Assembly (NCBI GenBank): GCA_038900335.1
Contig: JBBMRB010000005.1
Location: 62,001-126,000, forward strand
Source: Rs1 sp038900335
GTDB lineage: Bacteria > Pseudomonadota > Gammaproteobacteria > Pseudomonadales > Balneatricaceae
Length of the DNA stretch: 64,000 bases
Direction: 5' to 3'
In this document: in pieces, positions 8,086 through 16,565 of the stretch
Position numbering within the stretch: the stretch's first letter is position 1
Layout: each line of letters begins with the position of its first letter
Position numbers and translations under genes: made by a program
Notes under the pieces: model-generated
What the model saw: the letters and a program-made list of their open reading frames with translations, nothing else
The model's database searches: none
Told to the model about the DNA's origin: nothing

Positions 8086-9982
8086 GCATAGCGTGAAAGA
8101 AGCCTTGCTGCAGATAAAGGCCTGCGCATAACAGTTGTTGGGCGAGCTCTTGGGTTTCAACCCCTTCGATTAAGGTCTCTATATTAAGCGAGTTTAGCAG
8201 CTGGTGGATGTGAGTAATAGTGGTTGTGTGCTCCATAAAACGCTGGGTAAACAGTTTATCTATTTTTACGACACTGGCCGGTATTTGATGTAAATATGCC
8301 AGTGAAGAATAACCGGTACCGAAGTCATCGATAGATATACTAATGCCTAAATTTCGTATTTTATCGACATTGGTATTTGCTGCGTTTATATCTTCAATTA
8401 GGCTGCTTTCAGTCAATTCAATCACTAGGTCTGAGCTTGTTAGCTTGTACAGTGCTAAGGTCTTCATTAAGTTATCGGCTAAGCTCGGCTCTGAAAAATG
8501 AATGCCTGAAATATTAATCGCGATAGTCGCTGTACTTGATGTTAATTTTCTAAGCTCAGCAAGATCTTTAATTGCTTGGTTAATAACCCAATTCTCAATA
8601 TCAATAAGTACGCCAATGCGCTCAGCTACCGCCATCATTTCCTCTGGCGGGATAGCCCCCATGATACTGTTTTCCCAGCGTATCAAGGCTTCAAAAGAAT
8701 AAATCTCGTTGCTTCGCATGTCCATTATCGGCTGGTAGTACAAGGTTAACTCTTGGTTTTCTATTGCTAAATACAAGTGCTTTGCAATTAAGCTTTTTCT
8801 GTGTATGTTGTTTTCCATCCCTTTTTCGTAATAAACCTCACGTTTTTTGCCTAGAGACTTCGCCATATACATAGCGGCATCTGCTCGTATAAGTAGTTTA
8901 CTTATATCAGCCCCATCCGATGGGTAAAGAGCACAACCAATACTTGCAAATACTTGAATAGGGTTCATTTCACCATCAAAATAGGGCTGGTTTATTAAGC
9001 CTATCAGTTTATCAGCGATATCTGTTTGCTCATGTAAAGCGGCCGTTTTTTTGACAATAAGAATAAATTCATCACCACCAAATCGACAAACGGCAGCGTC
9101 ATCATGAAAATTATTGAGTAAACGTTTTGATAGAGTTTTTAGTACATGGTCTCCTGTTGCATGGCCCATGGAATCATTAATCATTTTAAAGTTGTCTAGG
9201 TCTAAATAGAAAATAAAGAGCTCGTTGCCATCGCACATATGTGCAGCGAGTGCCTCATTTAAACCTCGTCTATTAAGTAAGCCGGTTAACGGATCCGTAC
9301 TGGCTTTCATTGATAAGCGAACTTCTTCAAGCTTGCGCTCATTTATATCAAACTGTTGTACCAATATTTGATGGCCACCGCTCTGCTCAATCGACACCGT
9401 TGCCTGGGCGCTAAACCATAATTGACCTTGTCTAGTGGCCAGTAAAATATCCTCGCTATATATCGGGTTTGGTGTGGTTATTAGTGCTATAAAACTATCA
9501 ATGTTAGCTGCTAATGGGAATAACTGTGCTAACGATGTGATAACGCCTCCTAATTTGTCTTTAAAGGGAGGGTTGCTGCTGATTAGCTGTCCTGTTAAAT
9601 CATAAGTAGATAACATTAATGTGGAGTGTTTAAGGGAGTTATGGGTGACTAATTCCGCTAGGGTCGCTTCACATAAAATGCCAATGCGATTATCACTAAA
9701 AGCATAGCCAGACATTTGGCAAAATGTTTCTTTTAATATGTCGTTAGGTGAAAATTGCCAAAAATTAGAGATTTTTTTACCTAATTTGAACGTCTCTCTG
9801 TAATCTAAAAGTGTTTTTTGCACCGCATCAGAGGTAATAGGCTTAAAATCTCTGCTCACCAATTCCGTCAGTGTGGTTGATTCCCAGAGATCTAAGGCGG
9901 CTTGATTTGCCCAGTGTATGCAATAATTATCAATATCATATACCCAGACTGCCGTTGTCAAATTATTACAAATAACACTCAT
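8045..9982 (-). CDS. PAS-GGDEF-EAL cyclic-di-GMP protein (soluble)
   Basis: This 645-residue protein has no clear membrane helix. Two PAS-like regions (about 1-105 and 110-220, ending in a PAC-like VQQFDINERKLEE) precede a GGDEF domain with an intact GGDEF in CRFGGDEFILIV. The position of the RxxD inhibitory site reads HDDA, so product inhibition is probably missing. The C-terminal EAL domain keeps FEALIRW, INISGIHF, DDFGTGYSSLAYL and IEGVET. It is likely a cytoplasmic bifunctional c-di-GMP enzyme sensing through PAS. It is transcribed alone, and ppk lies downstream on the same strand behind its own promoter. Confidence 0.93.
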   Translation of the reverse strand: MSVICNNLTTAVWVYDIDNYCIHWANQAALDLWESTTLTELVSRDFKPITSDAVQKTLLDYRETFKLGKKISNFWQFSPNDILKETFCQMSGYAFSDNRIGILCEATLAELVTHNSLKHSTLMLSTYDLTGQLISSNPPFKDKLGGVITSLAQLFPLAANIDSFIALITTPNPIYSEDILLATRQGQLWFSAQATVSIEQSGGHQILVQQFDINERKLEEVRLSMKASTDPLTGLLNRRGLNEALAAHMCDGNELFIFYLDLDNFKMINDSMGHATGDHVLKTLSKRLLNNFHDDAAVCRFGGDEFILIVKKTAALHEQTDIADKLIGLINQPYFDGEMNPIQVFASIGCALYPSDGADISKLLIRADAAMYMAKSLGKKREVYYEKGMENNIHRKSLIAKHLYLAIENQELTLYYQPIMDMRSNEIYSFEALIRWENSIMGAIPPEEMMAVAERIGVLIDIENWVINQAIKDLAELRKLTSSTATIAINISGIHFSEPSLADNLMKTLALYKLTSSDLVIELTESSLIEDINAANTNVDKIRNLGISISIDDFGTGYSSLAYLHQIPASVVKIDKLFTQRFMEHTTTITHIHQLLNSLNIETLIEGVETQELAQQLLCAGLYLQQGFFHAMPKPLSAYRLDNVQ

Positions 9983-10099
9983 ATAGCGACCATTTAATTT
10001 ATCATCATCATTTCATTATAGACTAAAAAAATACCGATAAAGAGAAGCTCAATAGTGCCCTAATAAAAGTGGGGGGTAAAAACGTATTCGATCATAAAT

Positions 10100-10768
10100 T
10101 TAGATAACAAATTGTTCGCGAGTAAGCGTGTTGATAGTAAAATTGCTGTAATGTTTTCTGCAAAAAACGGCTAGCTGATGATGCTGCAGTTCTTTCTCAA
10201 ATAACGTTGCGTTTATGTTGTTATCGCACAATGAATGATAGTCTATTGCTTGCAGTGATATATGCTGCTGTTGTGATGGGGGTACAGATTTGAAATAAGC
10301 TTCTTTTGCACACCACAAACGATAAAAGTAGTTGAGAGCGGTTGATTTTAAAGACATTAGATTTTTTAATTCATTAGCCGACATAAAAAATTCAGCTGCA
10401 CCAATAATATCTGTTCTATGTAAGTGCTGCTCTACATCAATACCAATAGGGTTATTGGAAATAGCAAAATAAATTAATCCCTTACTATGACTCAAACTGT
10501 AATAATAACCTTTAGGTAGTGGCGAAATCATAGGTAGGGCATGAGGCTTTTCGATAAACAGTAATGTGTTGCTAGCGATATTGAAATATGAAGAGCAAGC
10601 CGTTCTCATTAATGCTCTGCTCATTAAATACTCTTGTTTTTTACGTTTGCGTTTAATGCGATGAAAGCGTGTTAATTCACTAGCAGATAAAAAGCCCTGC
10701 TCAAGTTCATCGTTAAGCTGAACTTGAGTACACCATAATTGTAAACTGTCTTTATTTTCAGTGATCAA
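10100..10768 (-). CDS. 4'-phosphopantetheinyl transferase (Sfp type)
   Basis: This 222-residue transferase would convert apo carrier proteins to the holo form using coenzyme A. Hallmarks are SLSHSKG (91-97), the Mg-binding GIDVE (109-113) and WCAKEAYFK (152-160). The only reasonable start is TTG at 10768, since an in-frame stop lies just upstream and no early ATG exists. It follows the small secreted-protein gene by 25 bases on the minus strand, diverging from the aryl polyene operon. Its most likely targets are therefore the two carrier proteins encoded at 12954 and 13220. Target choice is inferred from position. Confidence 0.9.
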   Translation of the reverse strand: MITENKDSLQLWCTQVQLNDELEQGFLSASELTRFHRIKRKRKKQEYLMSRALMRTACSSYFNIASNTLLFIEKPHALPMISPLPKGYYYSLSHSKGLIYFAISNNPIGIDVEQHLHRTDIIGAAEFFMSANELKNLMSLKSTALNYFYRLWCAKEAYFKSVPPSQQQHISLQAIDYHSLCDNNINATLFEKELQHHQLAVFCRKHYSNFTINTLTREQFVI

Positions 10769-10793
10769 TGTTAAATACTATAGCGGGAAAGTA

Positions 10794-11225
10794 TTATATT
10801 TTTGCGACGTCAGCATTGAGTGCAACACCTGTAATCATAGCGCCTGCATGGCATTCAAATTTAGTAGTGCTGGTATATTTCTGCTTTTTATAATAGCTAG
10901 AAATATTGATGACAGCGTTGCCTCCTTCTTTAACAGCGCGGTTTTGCATGGATAGTAGCGCTGAGAGTAGTGCCCACTGACAAGCCTGTAAATCTGATTT
11001 GTTAAAAGAATTTGTTTTTTTATTGGAAGTAAAGTTACCTAACCTCTTCTTTACTCGTACTTTTTTGTTAGCGAAAAACAGCTTGATTTTAGGGTCGAGT
11101 TTTTGTTTGAAAGCTTCGCTTTGAAGGGCGTCTTGTATTGAAAAATAATGTTGGGTATCTCGGCTTGAAGCTATTTGAGAAAAAAGAAGTAAGTTTAGAG
11201 TCAGGCAGGTTGCTATCCATTTCAT
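10794..11225 (-). CDS. Secreted small protein of a family often mislabelled 'excinuclease'
   Basis: This 143-residue protein has a signal peptide (about residues 1-21, hydrophobic with a small-residue cleavage region) and then a compact domain with the features QACQWALLSALLSMQ, EGGNAVINI and FECHAGAMITGVAL. The two cysteines, in QACQW and FECHAG, could form a disulfide in the periplasm. I recognise this as a family that databases often label 'excinuclease', but nothing here resembles UvrA, so that name should be ignored. It precedes the phosphopantetheinyl transferase on the minus strand and diverges from the pigment operon. A role in the pigment pathway is conceivable but unproven. Confidence 0.75.
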   Translation of the reverse strand: MKWIATCLTLNLLLFSQIASSRDTQHYFSIQDALQSEAFKQKLDPKIKLFFANKKVRVKKRLGNFTSNKKTNSFNKSDLQACQWALLSALLSMQNRAVKEGGNAVINISSYYKKQKYTSTTKFECHAGAMITGVALNADVAKI

Positions 11226-11359
11226 GATGCTGTCCTTGAATTATTAAAGATATCTGATCATGATAATTGATCATAAAGCACTGAACAATAGAATATTTTC
11301 TTGCTACTTAAAAAAAGCGTCGGTAAAATTAATATGCTTTGTAATATAGTGCTACTGAA

Positions 11360-11391
11360 GGTATTTCTTAATACCAAGTATTGTCTATAAA
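11360..11391 (+). promoter_or_regulatory. Operator-like palindrome and -10-like box upstream of the aryl polyene operon
   Basis: GGTATT (11360-11365) and AATACC (11370-11375) form a perfect 6-bp inverted repeat around TCTT. TATAAA at 11386-11391 resembles a -10 box and is about 70 bases from the first start codon. No good -35 box is visible at standard spacing, so this may be an activator-dependent promoter or the palindrome may be the operator. No regulator gene lies in the cluster. Confidence 0.35.
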
Positions 11392-11462
11392 TGGATTTAA
11401 AGATAACGTGTCAAATTATCATTATGTCTAAGGTTTAGTTTCTTCAATGAAAAGGACGTAAG

Positions 11463-12194
11463 GTGCTAGAGTTAAAAATAGAATCATGGATGGCAATTGC
11501 CCCAGGGCTTAGCACAAACGAGCAATGGCGGGATTGGTGTTTGAACCCCACGCCTTTACCTGACTCTAAAATCTCTGCTGATTTATCCTCAATTACACCC
11601 ATTTTAAGACGCCGTTTTAGTGAGTTAGGTAAAACTGCGTTGTCCAGCATATTACCGTTAATGCAAGAGGGTGAAAAAATTCCTTCGGTTTTTGCCTCAC
11701 GCCATGGTGATACCAAACTGACGCTTTCACTGCTAGAAACAATTGCTCTAGAACAAGATGTATCGCCTACTAAATTTAGTTTAGCGGTACATAATGCTGT
11801 TAGCGGTTTGTTTTCTATCGCCCGCAATGACACATCAGCGATGACATCGATTGCCGCTAAAGAAGGCTTGTTTATCCAAGCACTGTTAGAGTCAGCGGGA
11901 CAATTGTTGGATTATGAGCGGGTTCTGTGTGTGATACATGATGTTCCCTTGCCTGTTGAGTATCGCAAGTATATGACCACACCGGCTCATCCTTATGCTA
12001 TTGCCATTATTTTGAATCGCTCTAAAGGTTTAACAATACAGTTAGACTCCAGTGATTGCGCGTTTGTAGACGATCAGCCGATAGCGGCTGATTACGGTCA
12101 AGAATTTGAGTTCATAGGTTTACTAGCAGGGGCTTGGCAAAGTATGCAGTGTCGTGTGAATAATAGGCATTGGCGAGTAAGCTTGGCACAGTGA
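11463..12194 (+). CDS. apeC: Ketosynthase-like chain-length factor of aryl polyene synthesis
   Basis: This 243-residue protein resembles the shortened ketosynthase-like proteins annotated as beta-ketoacyl synthase chain length factor. The active-site TAC-type cysteine motif and the HGT and GHT histidine motifs of working ketosynthases are absent, so it should act as a non-catalytic partner, probably of the ketosynthase encoded at 22632. It is the first gene of the operon and starts at GTG 11463 behind AAAAGGACGTAAG. Its stop overlaps the next start as TGATG. The pairing is known for the family from the Xenorhabdus work and is inferred here. Confidence 0.85.
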   Translation: MLELKIESWMAIAPGLSTNEQWRDWCLNPTPLPDSKISADLSSITPILRRRFSELGKTALSSILPLMQEGEKIPSVFASRHGDTKLTLSLLETIALEQDVSPTKFSLAVHNAVSGLFSIARNDTSAMTSIAAKEGLFIQALLESAGQLLDYERVLCVIHDVPLPVEYRKYMTTPAHPYAIAIILNRSKGLTIQLDSSDCAFVDDQPIAADYGQEFEFIGLLAGAWQSMQCRVNNRHWRVSLAQ

Positions 12195-12964
12195 TGATTG
12201 ATTTTAATCGTGTTTGGCGCTGGTTTGGTACTGCATTTAGTTTTTTCTTATTTGGCTTAGGTGGCTTGCTACTAACGTGCTTGGTCTTTCCGTTACTTGC
12301 CATTTACCCTATGAAAGAAAAAGGTGTGAAGCAGCAGCGAATGCAAAAGACAGTACAGCTCTGCTTTCGTTTGTTTATAAAATGTATGAGTAGTTTAGGT
12401 GTTCTTAGCTATGAAATTATCGATGCCGATAAGTTAAAAGATGCCAAACTAATTCTTGCTAATCACCCATCGTTATTAGATGTCGTTTTTTTAATATCTT
12501 TAGTGCCTAACGCCTGCTGTGTTGTGAAGGGTAGGCTGACTAAGAATATATTTTTACGCGGGCCTATAAAAGCGGCTGGTTATATTATTAATAGCGATAG
12601 TAATACGTTAATTGCCGCCTCAAAAGAGTCGATGAGTTTAGGTAACGCTTTAATAATTTTTCCAGAGGGGACACGCACCACTGCCGACAGTGACTTAGTG
12701 TTTAAGCGCGGCGCTGCAAATATCGCGATAAGATGCGAAGCACCGGTGACTCCAGTTGTGATAAAGTGTACGCCGACTACTTTAACAAAGAATGATCGCT
12801 GGTATCAGGTGCCTAATAAAAAGGTACACTTTAGGATACAAGTGAATGAGCAGCTACCCATAGATTACTTATCAGCAGATATCGCAGTATCCAAAAAGGT
12901 AAGGCAGTTTAATAGCGATTTAAAAAAATATTATACTAAGGAATTATTAAAACATGAGCAGTAG
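12194..12964 (+). CDS. apeD: PlsC-type 1-acylglycerol-3-phosphate acyltransferase-like protein
   Basis: This is a 256-residue membrane-associated acyltransferase with an N-terminal hydrophobic segment (about 10-35), the catalytic HX4D motif in NHPSLLD and the FPEGTRT motif of the PlsC family. Such enzymes acylate glycerolipids. In this cluster it probably helps to attach the polyene to its lipid carrier. The frame is open back to a TTG at 12170, but ATG 12194 overlaps the apeC stop as TGATG and fits the family start. It overlaps the carrier protein gene downstream by 11 bases. Confidence 0.85.
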   Translation: MIDFNRVWRWFGTAFSFFLFGLGGLLLTCLVFPLLAIYPMKEKGVKQQRMQKTVQLCFRLFIKCMSSLGVLSYEIIDADKLKDAKLILANHPSLLDVVFLISLVPNACCVVKGRLTKNIFLRGPIKAAGYIINSDSNTLIAASKESMSLGNALIIFPEGTRTTADSDLVFKRGAANIAIRCEAPVTPVVIKCTPTTLTKNDRWYQVPNKKVHFRIQVNEQLPIDYLSADIAVSKKVRQFNSDLKKYYTKELLKHEQ

Positions 12965-13208
12965 GCATATCGAAGTAAAGCAGATGATTATTGATGCCCT
13001 TGAGCTAGAGGATGTTGAAATAGACGAAATCGTTGATGGTGATCCGCTATTTATCGATGGCTTAGGTTTGGATTCTATTGATGCTTTAGAGTTAGGGTTG
13101 GCACTACAAAAACGTTACGGTATTAAGTTGAAATCAGATTCTGAGCAAACAAAAGCTCACTTTCGCAGCGTTGATAGCTTAGTTGCACTAATAGAATCTC
13201 ATCAATAG
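12954..13208 (+). CDS. apeE: Acyl carrier protein 1
   Basis: This 84-residue acidic four-helix carrier protein has the attachment serine at S41 in GLGLDSIDALEL, to which phosphopantetheine is added. It should carry the growing polyene chain during type II polyketide synthesis. The gene overlaps apeD by 11 bases and is followed 12 bases later by a second carrier protein. The transferase encoded at 10100-10768 is the obvious activating enzyme. Which carrier serves chain extension and which serves starter loading cannot be told from sequence. The letter follows gene order. Confidence 0.92.
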   Translation: MSSRHIEVKQMIIDALELEDVEIDEIVDGDPLFIDGLGLDSIDALELGLALQKRYGIKLKSDSEQTKAHFRSVDSLVALIESHQ

Positions 13209-13219
13209 TAGAGTTAATT

Positions 13220-13471
13220 ATGAAAAATGAACAAGAAATATTTAATAGAGTCGCCGCTATTTTAGAAGAGTTATTTGAGATAGATCGCGCTGATATTAAA
13301 TTAGAGTCGGATTTATATGAAGATTTAGATATCGATAGTATTGATGCGGTTGACCTAGTGGTCGAATTAAAAAAAGTGACAGGTAAAAAAATTAAACCCG
13401 AAGATTTTAAAGCGGTGAGATCTGTTAATGATGTCGTAGTACAAGTTAACAAGCTATTAAACGAAGACTAA
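13220..13471 (+). CDS. apeF: Acyl carrier protein 2
   Basis: This second carrier protein is 83 residues long and has the phosphopantetheine serine at S40 in EDLDIDSIDAVDLVVELKK. It is clearly different in sequence from the first carrier, so the pair is not a recent duplication. Paired carriers are typical of aryl polyene clusters. Its stop codon overlaps the start of the membrane protein gene as TAATG. The ATG has an adequate upstream purine stretch (TAGAGTTAATT). Confidence 0.92.
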   Translation: MKNEQEIFNRVAAILEELFEIDRADIKLESDLYEDLDIDSIDAVDLVVELKKVTGKKIKPEDFKAVRSVNDVVVQVNKLLNED

Positions 13472-14055
13472 TGTCGAAGATTCTTAAAGTAATCGCGATT
13501 GTTTTGACCTTGCTCTATCCCGCATTAATTTATGTTGGCTTAGATGTGTTAGATCACCGACTTTTACTATTGTTCATGTTTGCTCTGCTGTTATTAAGAT
13601 GGGCTGTGTTGAAAACAACCACAGGATTTAAGCAGGTTGAAACCAAGCTGATAATAGCTAGCGCTGTCTTATTATTAGTGATTGTTTTTGTTAAAGGACA
13701 CAGCTTTGGTCTAAAGTTTTATCCTGTATTAGTCAATCTTGCAATGTTGGTGTTGTTTGCAGGTAGTTTTCTTAGCGAGCAGACTATTGTTGAGCGATTA
13801 GCGAGATTAAAAGACAAAAACTTAACAAGTAATGCCATTGCTTATATTCGTAAAGTCACCCTTTGCTGGTGCATATTTTTTGTTGTTAATGGCAGTATCG
13901 CCTTTTATACCGCAGTGCACGCCAGTGATGAAATATGGGCGATTTACAACGGCTTTTTATCTTATGTGTTCATGGCAGCGCTAGCTGCTATTGAGTGGTT
14001 AGTACGCCAGCGTGTACAGGCAAAAGATAAACAGCGAAGTGAGATCAATGACTAG
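13471..14055 (+). CDS. apeG: Integral membrane protein of the aryl polyene cluster (COG4648-like)
   Basis: This 194-residue protein has about five to six hydrophobic helices and ends in a basic cytoplasmic tail. The same position in known aryl polyene clusters holds a membrane protein of unknown activity, annotated as COG4648. It may position the acyltransferases or take part in export, but no catalytic motif is visible. Translation is coupled to apeF by a one-base TAATG overlap, and the ligase gene start lies inside its last codons. Confidence 0.75.
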   Translation: MSKILKVIAIVLTLLYPALIYVGLDVLDHRLLLLFMFALLLLRWAVLKTTTGFKQVETKLIIASAVLLLVIVFVKGHSFGLKFYPVLVNLAMLVLFAGSFLSEQTIVERLARLKDKNLTSNAIAYIRKVTLCWCIFFVVNGSIAFYTAVHASDEIWAIYNGFLSYVFMAALAAIEWLVRQRVQAKDKQRSEIND

Positions 14056-15817
14056 AATATCCCAATGGTTAACACTATTACCTGAGACTGTCATTGCATC
14101 GAGCTTAGATAATCAGATAACAACGGCTCAGTTTCGCCTTGATGTGCAGCGTTTAGCAGCTTGTATAACTGAGCAGAAAGGTGATAAGTGGGCTGTGTAT
14201 TACCTTGATAGCTATAAGTTTTTAGTGGCACTGTGTGCATTGTGGCAATTAGGTAAGACAGCGTGTATTGCCGCGAATGATAGCCCTAGTACGATTGAGC
14301 AATTAGGGTTGAGTGTCGCTGGTTTTATTGGTGATTTTAGCACAGTAGAGACTCTTGATGAGCACCGCTTTAGCGATAAACATGTTGCTCTAACGGACAC
14401 AGCGCTTGATTTTGTGGCCCTACAAATCTATACCTCTGGTTCGACAGGGCAGCCAACGGCGATTACTAAAACGATTAGCCAGCTAGAACTTGAGGTGGCA
14501 ACACTTGAGTTGCAGTGGCCGACATTAGTATCGTGTACTGTATTAGCCACTGTCTCTCATCAACATTTATATGGCATGGTCTTTAAATTATTTTGGCCAG
14601 TTAGTTGTCATCAGAGTTTTGTGAGTAAAACATGCCACTATATTGAAGATATTGTCTATCAAGCGAGTTTCTTTAAAACAATCTGTTTGATCGCAAGCCC
14701 ATCACATTTGGGACGCATGCATATGTTTAGCGATTGCTCCTCATTACAGGGAAAGTGTCAATTTGTGGTATCTTCAGCTGCACCTTTAAGCCTTGAAGAT
14801 AGCCAATCTGTCAGTCGATTATTGGCAGCACCGGTTCGTGAAATTTATGGAAGCTCTGAGACAGGGGCAATTGCCTGGCGTATACAAAGCGTAGACCATC
14901 AAAAAATGGTAAGTGGCGAGAGTGTTGAGATCGAGCAGTTATGGCAAGCTCTTCCACAGGTTACATTATCATTAACTCATCAAGGTACGTTACAATGTAA
15001 AGCTGGATATGTTGAACCTGCTAGCGGTTTTGAATTGTCCGATAGGGCAGAGTTTGTCGGCTGTGGATTTAAGCTGTTAGGCCGTTTGGACAGCACGGTT
15101 AAAATTGAGGGTAAGCGTGTATCATTAAGGGCGATAGAACACGCATTGTTAGCTCATCCTTGGGTGAAGAACGCTCGTGTCATTGTGCGCTATGCCAAGC
15201 GAGTAGAGAGTAGTGCAGTAATTGAATTGAGCTTGCTAGGTTGCAATCAATATAATGCTTTGGGCAGAAAACAAGTCATACAAACACTATTGTCTTGTTT
15301 GACAGCGAGTTTTGAAAAAATAGTACAGCCTCGCAAATGGCGATTCTTTACTTATTTTCCTTATAATGCCCAGGGAAAGTTACCTTTGAGTACCTTAGAA
15401 GCGCTTTTTGAAAATCCTGTGCCTGAACAAGAGCTAACAAGTGATATGTCTGATAAGCAATTAAATGCAAAACAAGTTGAGCTGCCGATAATTGAGCGAC
15501 ACTTTGATAAAGAAGGCACTAGTGTGTGGTCATTTTGCTTACCACATGATCTGCTTTATTTTGATGGGCACTTTGCTGATAATCCAATTTTGCCAGGTGT
15601 GGTACAAGTACATTGGGCGCAATTATATGCTCGCCAAAAATGGACGATTAATGGTCATTTTAGCCATCTAGAAAAGGTGAAATACCAAAAGGTATTAATG
15701 CCAAATATGCAAGTTGATCTGTTACTAAGTATGGATCAAGTAAAAAACAAGTTACATTTTAGCTATGTTTCAGCACAAGGAATTCACTCAAGTGGCTATA
15801 TCTGCTTTAAAAGCTAA
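14048..15817 (+). CDS. apeH-apeI: Fused aryl AMP-ligase and FabZ-like dehydratase
   Basis: This 589-residue protein has two parts. Residues 1-450 form an ANL-family ligase with YTSGSTG (128-134), EIYGSSETGA, the GRLDSTVKIEGKR hinge and a C-terminal QGKLPL lysine. It should activate an aromatic acid and load it on a carrier protein. Residues from about 465 to 589 are a hotdog dehydratase with LYFDGHFADNPILPGV, where H508 sits in the FabZ catalytic position. These match the separate ApeH and ApeI roles. I chose ATG 14048, which overlaps apeG by 8 bases, over an upstream GTG at 14012. No stop or frame change lies between the domains, so the fusion is real in this sequence. Confidence 0.88.
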   Translation: MTRISQWLTLLPETVIASSLDNQITTAQFRLDVQRLAACITEQKGDKWAVYYLDSYKFLVALCALWQLGKTACIAANDSPSTIEQLGLSVAGFIGDFSTVETLDEHRFSDKHVALTDTALDFVALQIYTSGSTGQPTAITKTISQLELEVATLELQWPTLVSCTVLATVSHQHLYGMVFKLFWPVSCHQSFVSKTCHYIEDIVYQASFFKTICLIASPSHLGRMHMFSDCSSLQGKCQFVVSSAAPLSLEDSQSVSRLLAAPVREIYGSSETGAIAWRIQSVDHQKMVSGESVEIEQLWQALPQVTLSLTHQGTLQCKAGYVEPASGFELSDRAEFVGCGFKLLGRLDSTVKIEGKRVSLRAIEHALLAHPWVKNARVIVRYAKRVESSAVIELSLLGCNQYNALGRKQVIQTLLSCLTASFEKIVQPRKWRFFTYFPYNAQGKLPLSTLEALFENPVPEQELTSDMSDKQLNAKQVELPIIERHFDKEGTSVWSFCLPHDLLYFDGHFADNPILPGVVQVHWAQLYARQKWTINGHFSHLEKVKYQKVLMPNMQVDLLLSMDQVKNKLHFSYVSAQGIHSSGYICFKS

Positions 15818-16565
15818 AGATGGTTTTAAACCTGTTATCTTAATTCCAGTTTACAATCATCAAGATGCGATCAGCAGTACGCTCGAAAGAGTGTTGGCAT
15901 ATAACACGCCAATAGTGTTAGTCGATGATGGCTCAAACGATGAATGCAAAACAGTATTGATAGCGCTTAGTAAAAAGTATGCAGATAATGTACATCTGAC
16001 TCACTTGGCGATAAATAGTGGTAAGGGAGCAGCTGTTAAAAAAGGCTTTAATGTCGCTTATGAGCTCGGCTATAGCCACGCTTTGCAAATTGATGCAGAC
16101 GGGCAGCACGATGCAACAAGTATCCCGTTGTTTTTAAAAAAGGCAGAACAATACCAGCAAGCTATCATTAGTGGCTACCCTGAGTACGATCAAAGTGTTC
16201 CGGCACTGCGTTTTTACGCACGCTATTTAACTCATATTTGGGTCTGGATCAATACCTTGTCATTGACCATTAAGGACTCTATGTGTGGTTTTAGAGTGTA
16301 CCCATTGGCATTAATTACTGAACTAATAAACACAGAGCAATGTGGCGATAGAATGAATTTTGATACTGAAATATTAGTGCGATGGTTGTGGCGAGATTTG
16401 GCGATTATTAATTTAGCGACCAAAGTACACTATCCTGAGAATGGCGTTTCTCATTTTATGGTTTGGCGCGATAATGCACTGATTTCATGGATGCATACCC
16501 GATTATTCTTTGGCATGTTAAAGCGGCTGCCTGTGCTGATTGCGCGTAAAATACATGTTAAATAA
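15792..16565 (+). CDS. apeJ: Family 2 glycosyltransferase (first half of an ApeJ-like function)
   Basis: This 257-residue GT-A fold enzyme has the nucleotide-binding start VILIPVYNHQ, the VDDGS motif and the metal-binding IDADGQHD, followed by SMCGFRVYP. It would transfer a sugar from a nucleotide donor, probably onto the lipid anchor of the pigment. ATG 15765 is also in frame but has no RBS and would overlap the ligase gene by 53 bases. GTG 15792 follows AAGGA (15777-15781), so I prefer it. As I recall, enterobacterial ApeJ fuses this domain to an acyltransferase, whereas here the two are separate genes. Confidence 0.85.
   Translation: MAISALKAKDGFKPVILIPVYNHQDAISSTLERVLAYNTPIVLVDDGSNDECKTVLIALSKKYADNVHLTHLAINSGKGAAVKKGFNVAYELGYSHALQIDADGQHDATSIPLFLKKAEQYQQAIISGYPEYDQSVPALRFYARYLTHIWVWINTLSLTIKDSMCGFRVYPLALITELINTEQCGDRMNFDTEILVRWLWRDLAIINLATKVHYPENGVSHFMVWRDNALISWMHTRLFFGMLKRLPVLIARKIHVK

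Noticed and set aside
10761..10955. Plus-strand 64-codon frame over the transferase and secreted-protein junction
   Set aside because: It is antisense to a conserved coding sequence and has no RBS.
10794..11225. Annotation as excinuclease subunit A
   Set aside because: The protein is small and secreted, without Walker motifs or zinc fingers. The label is a database error.
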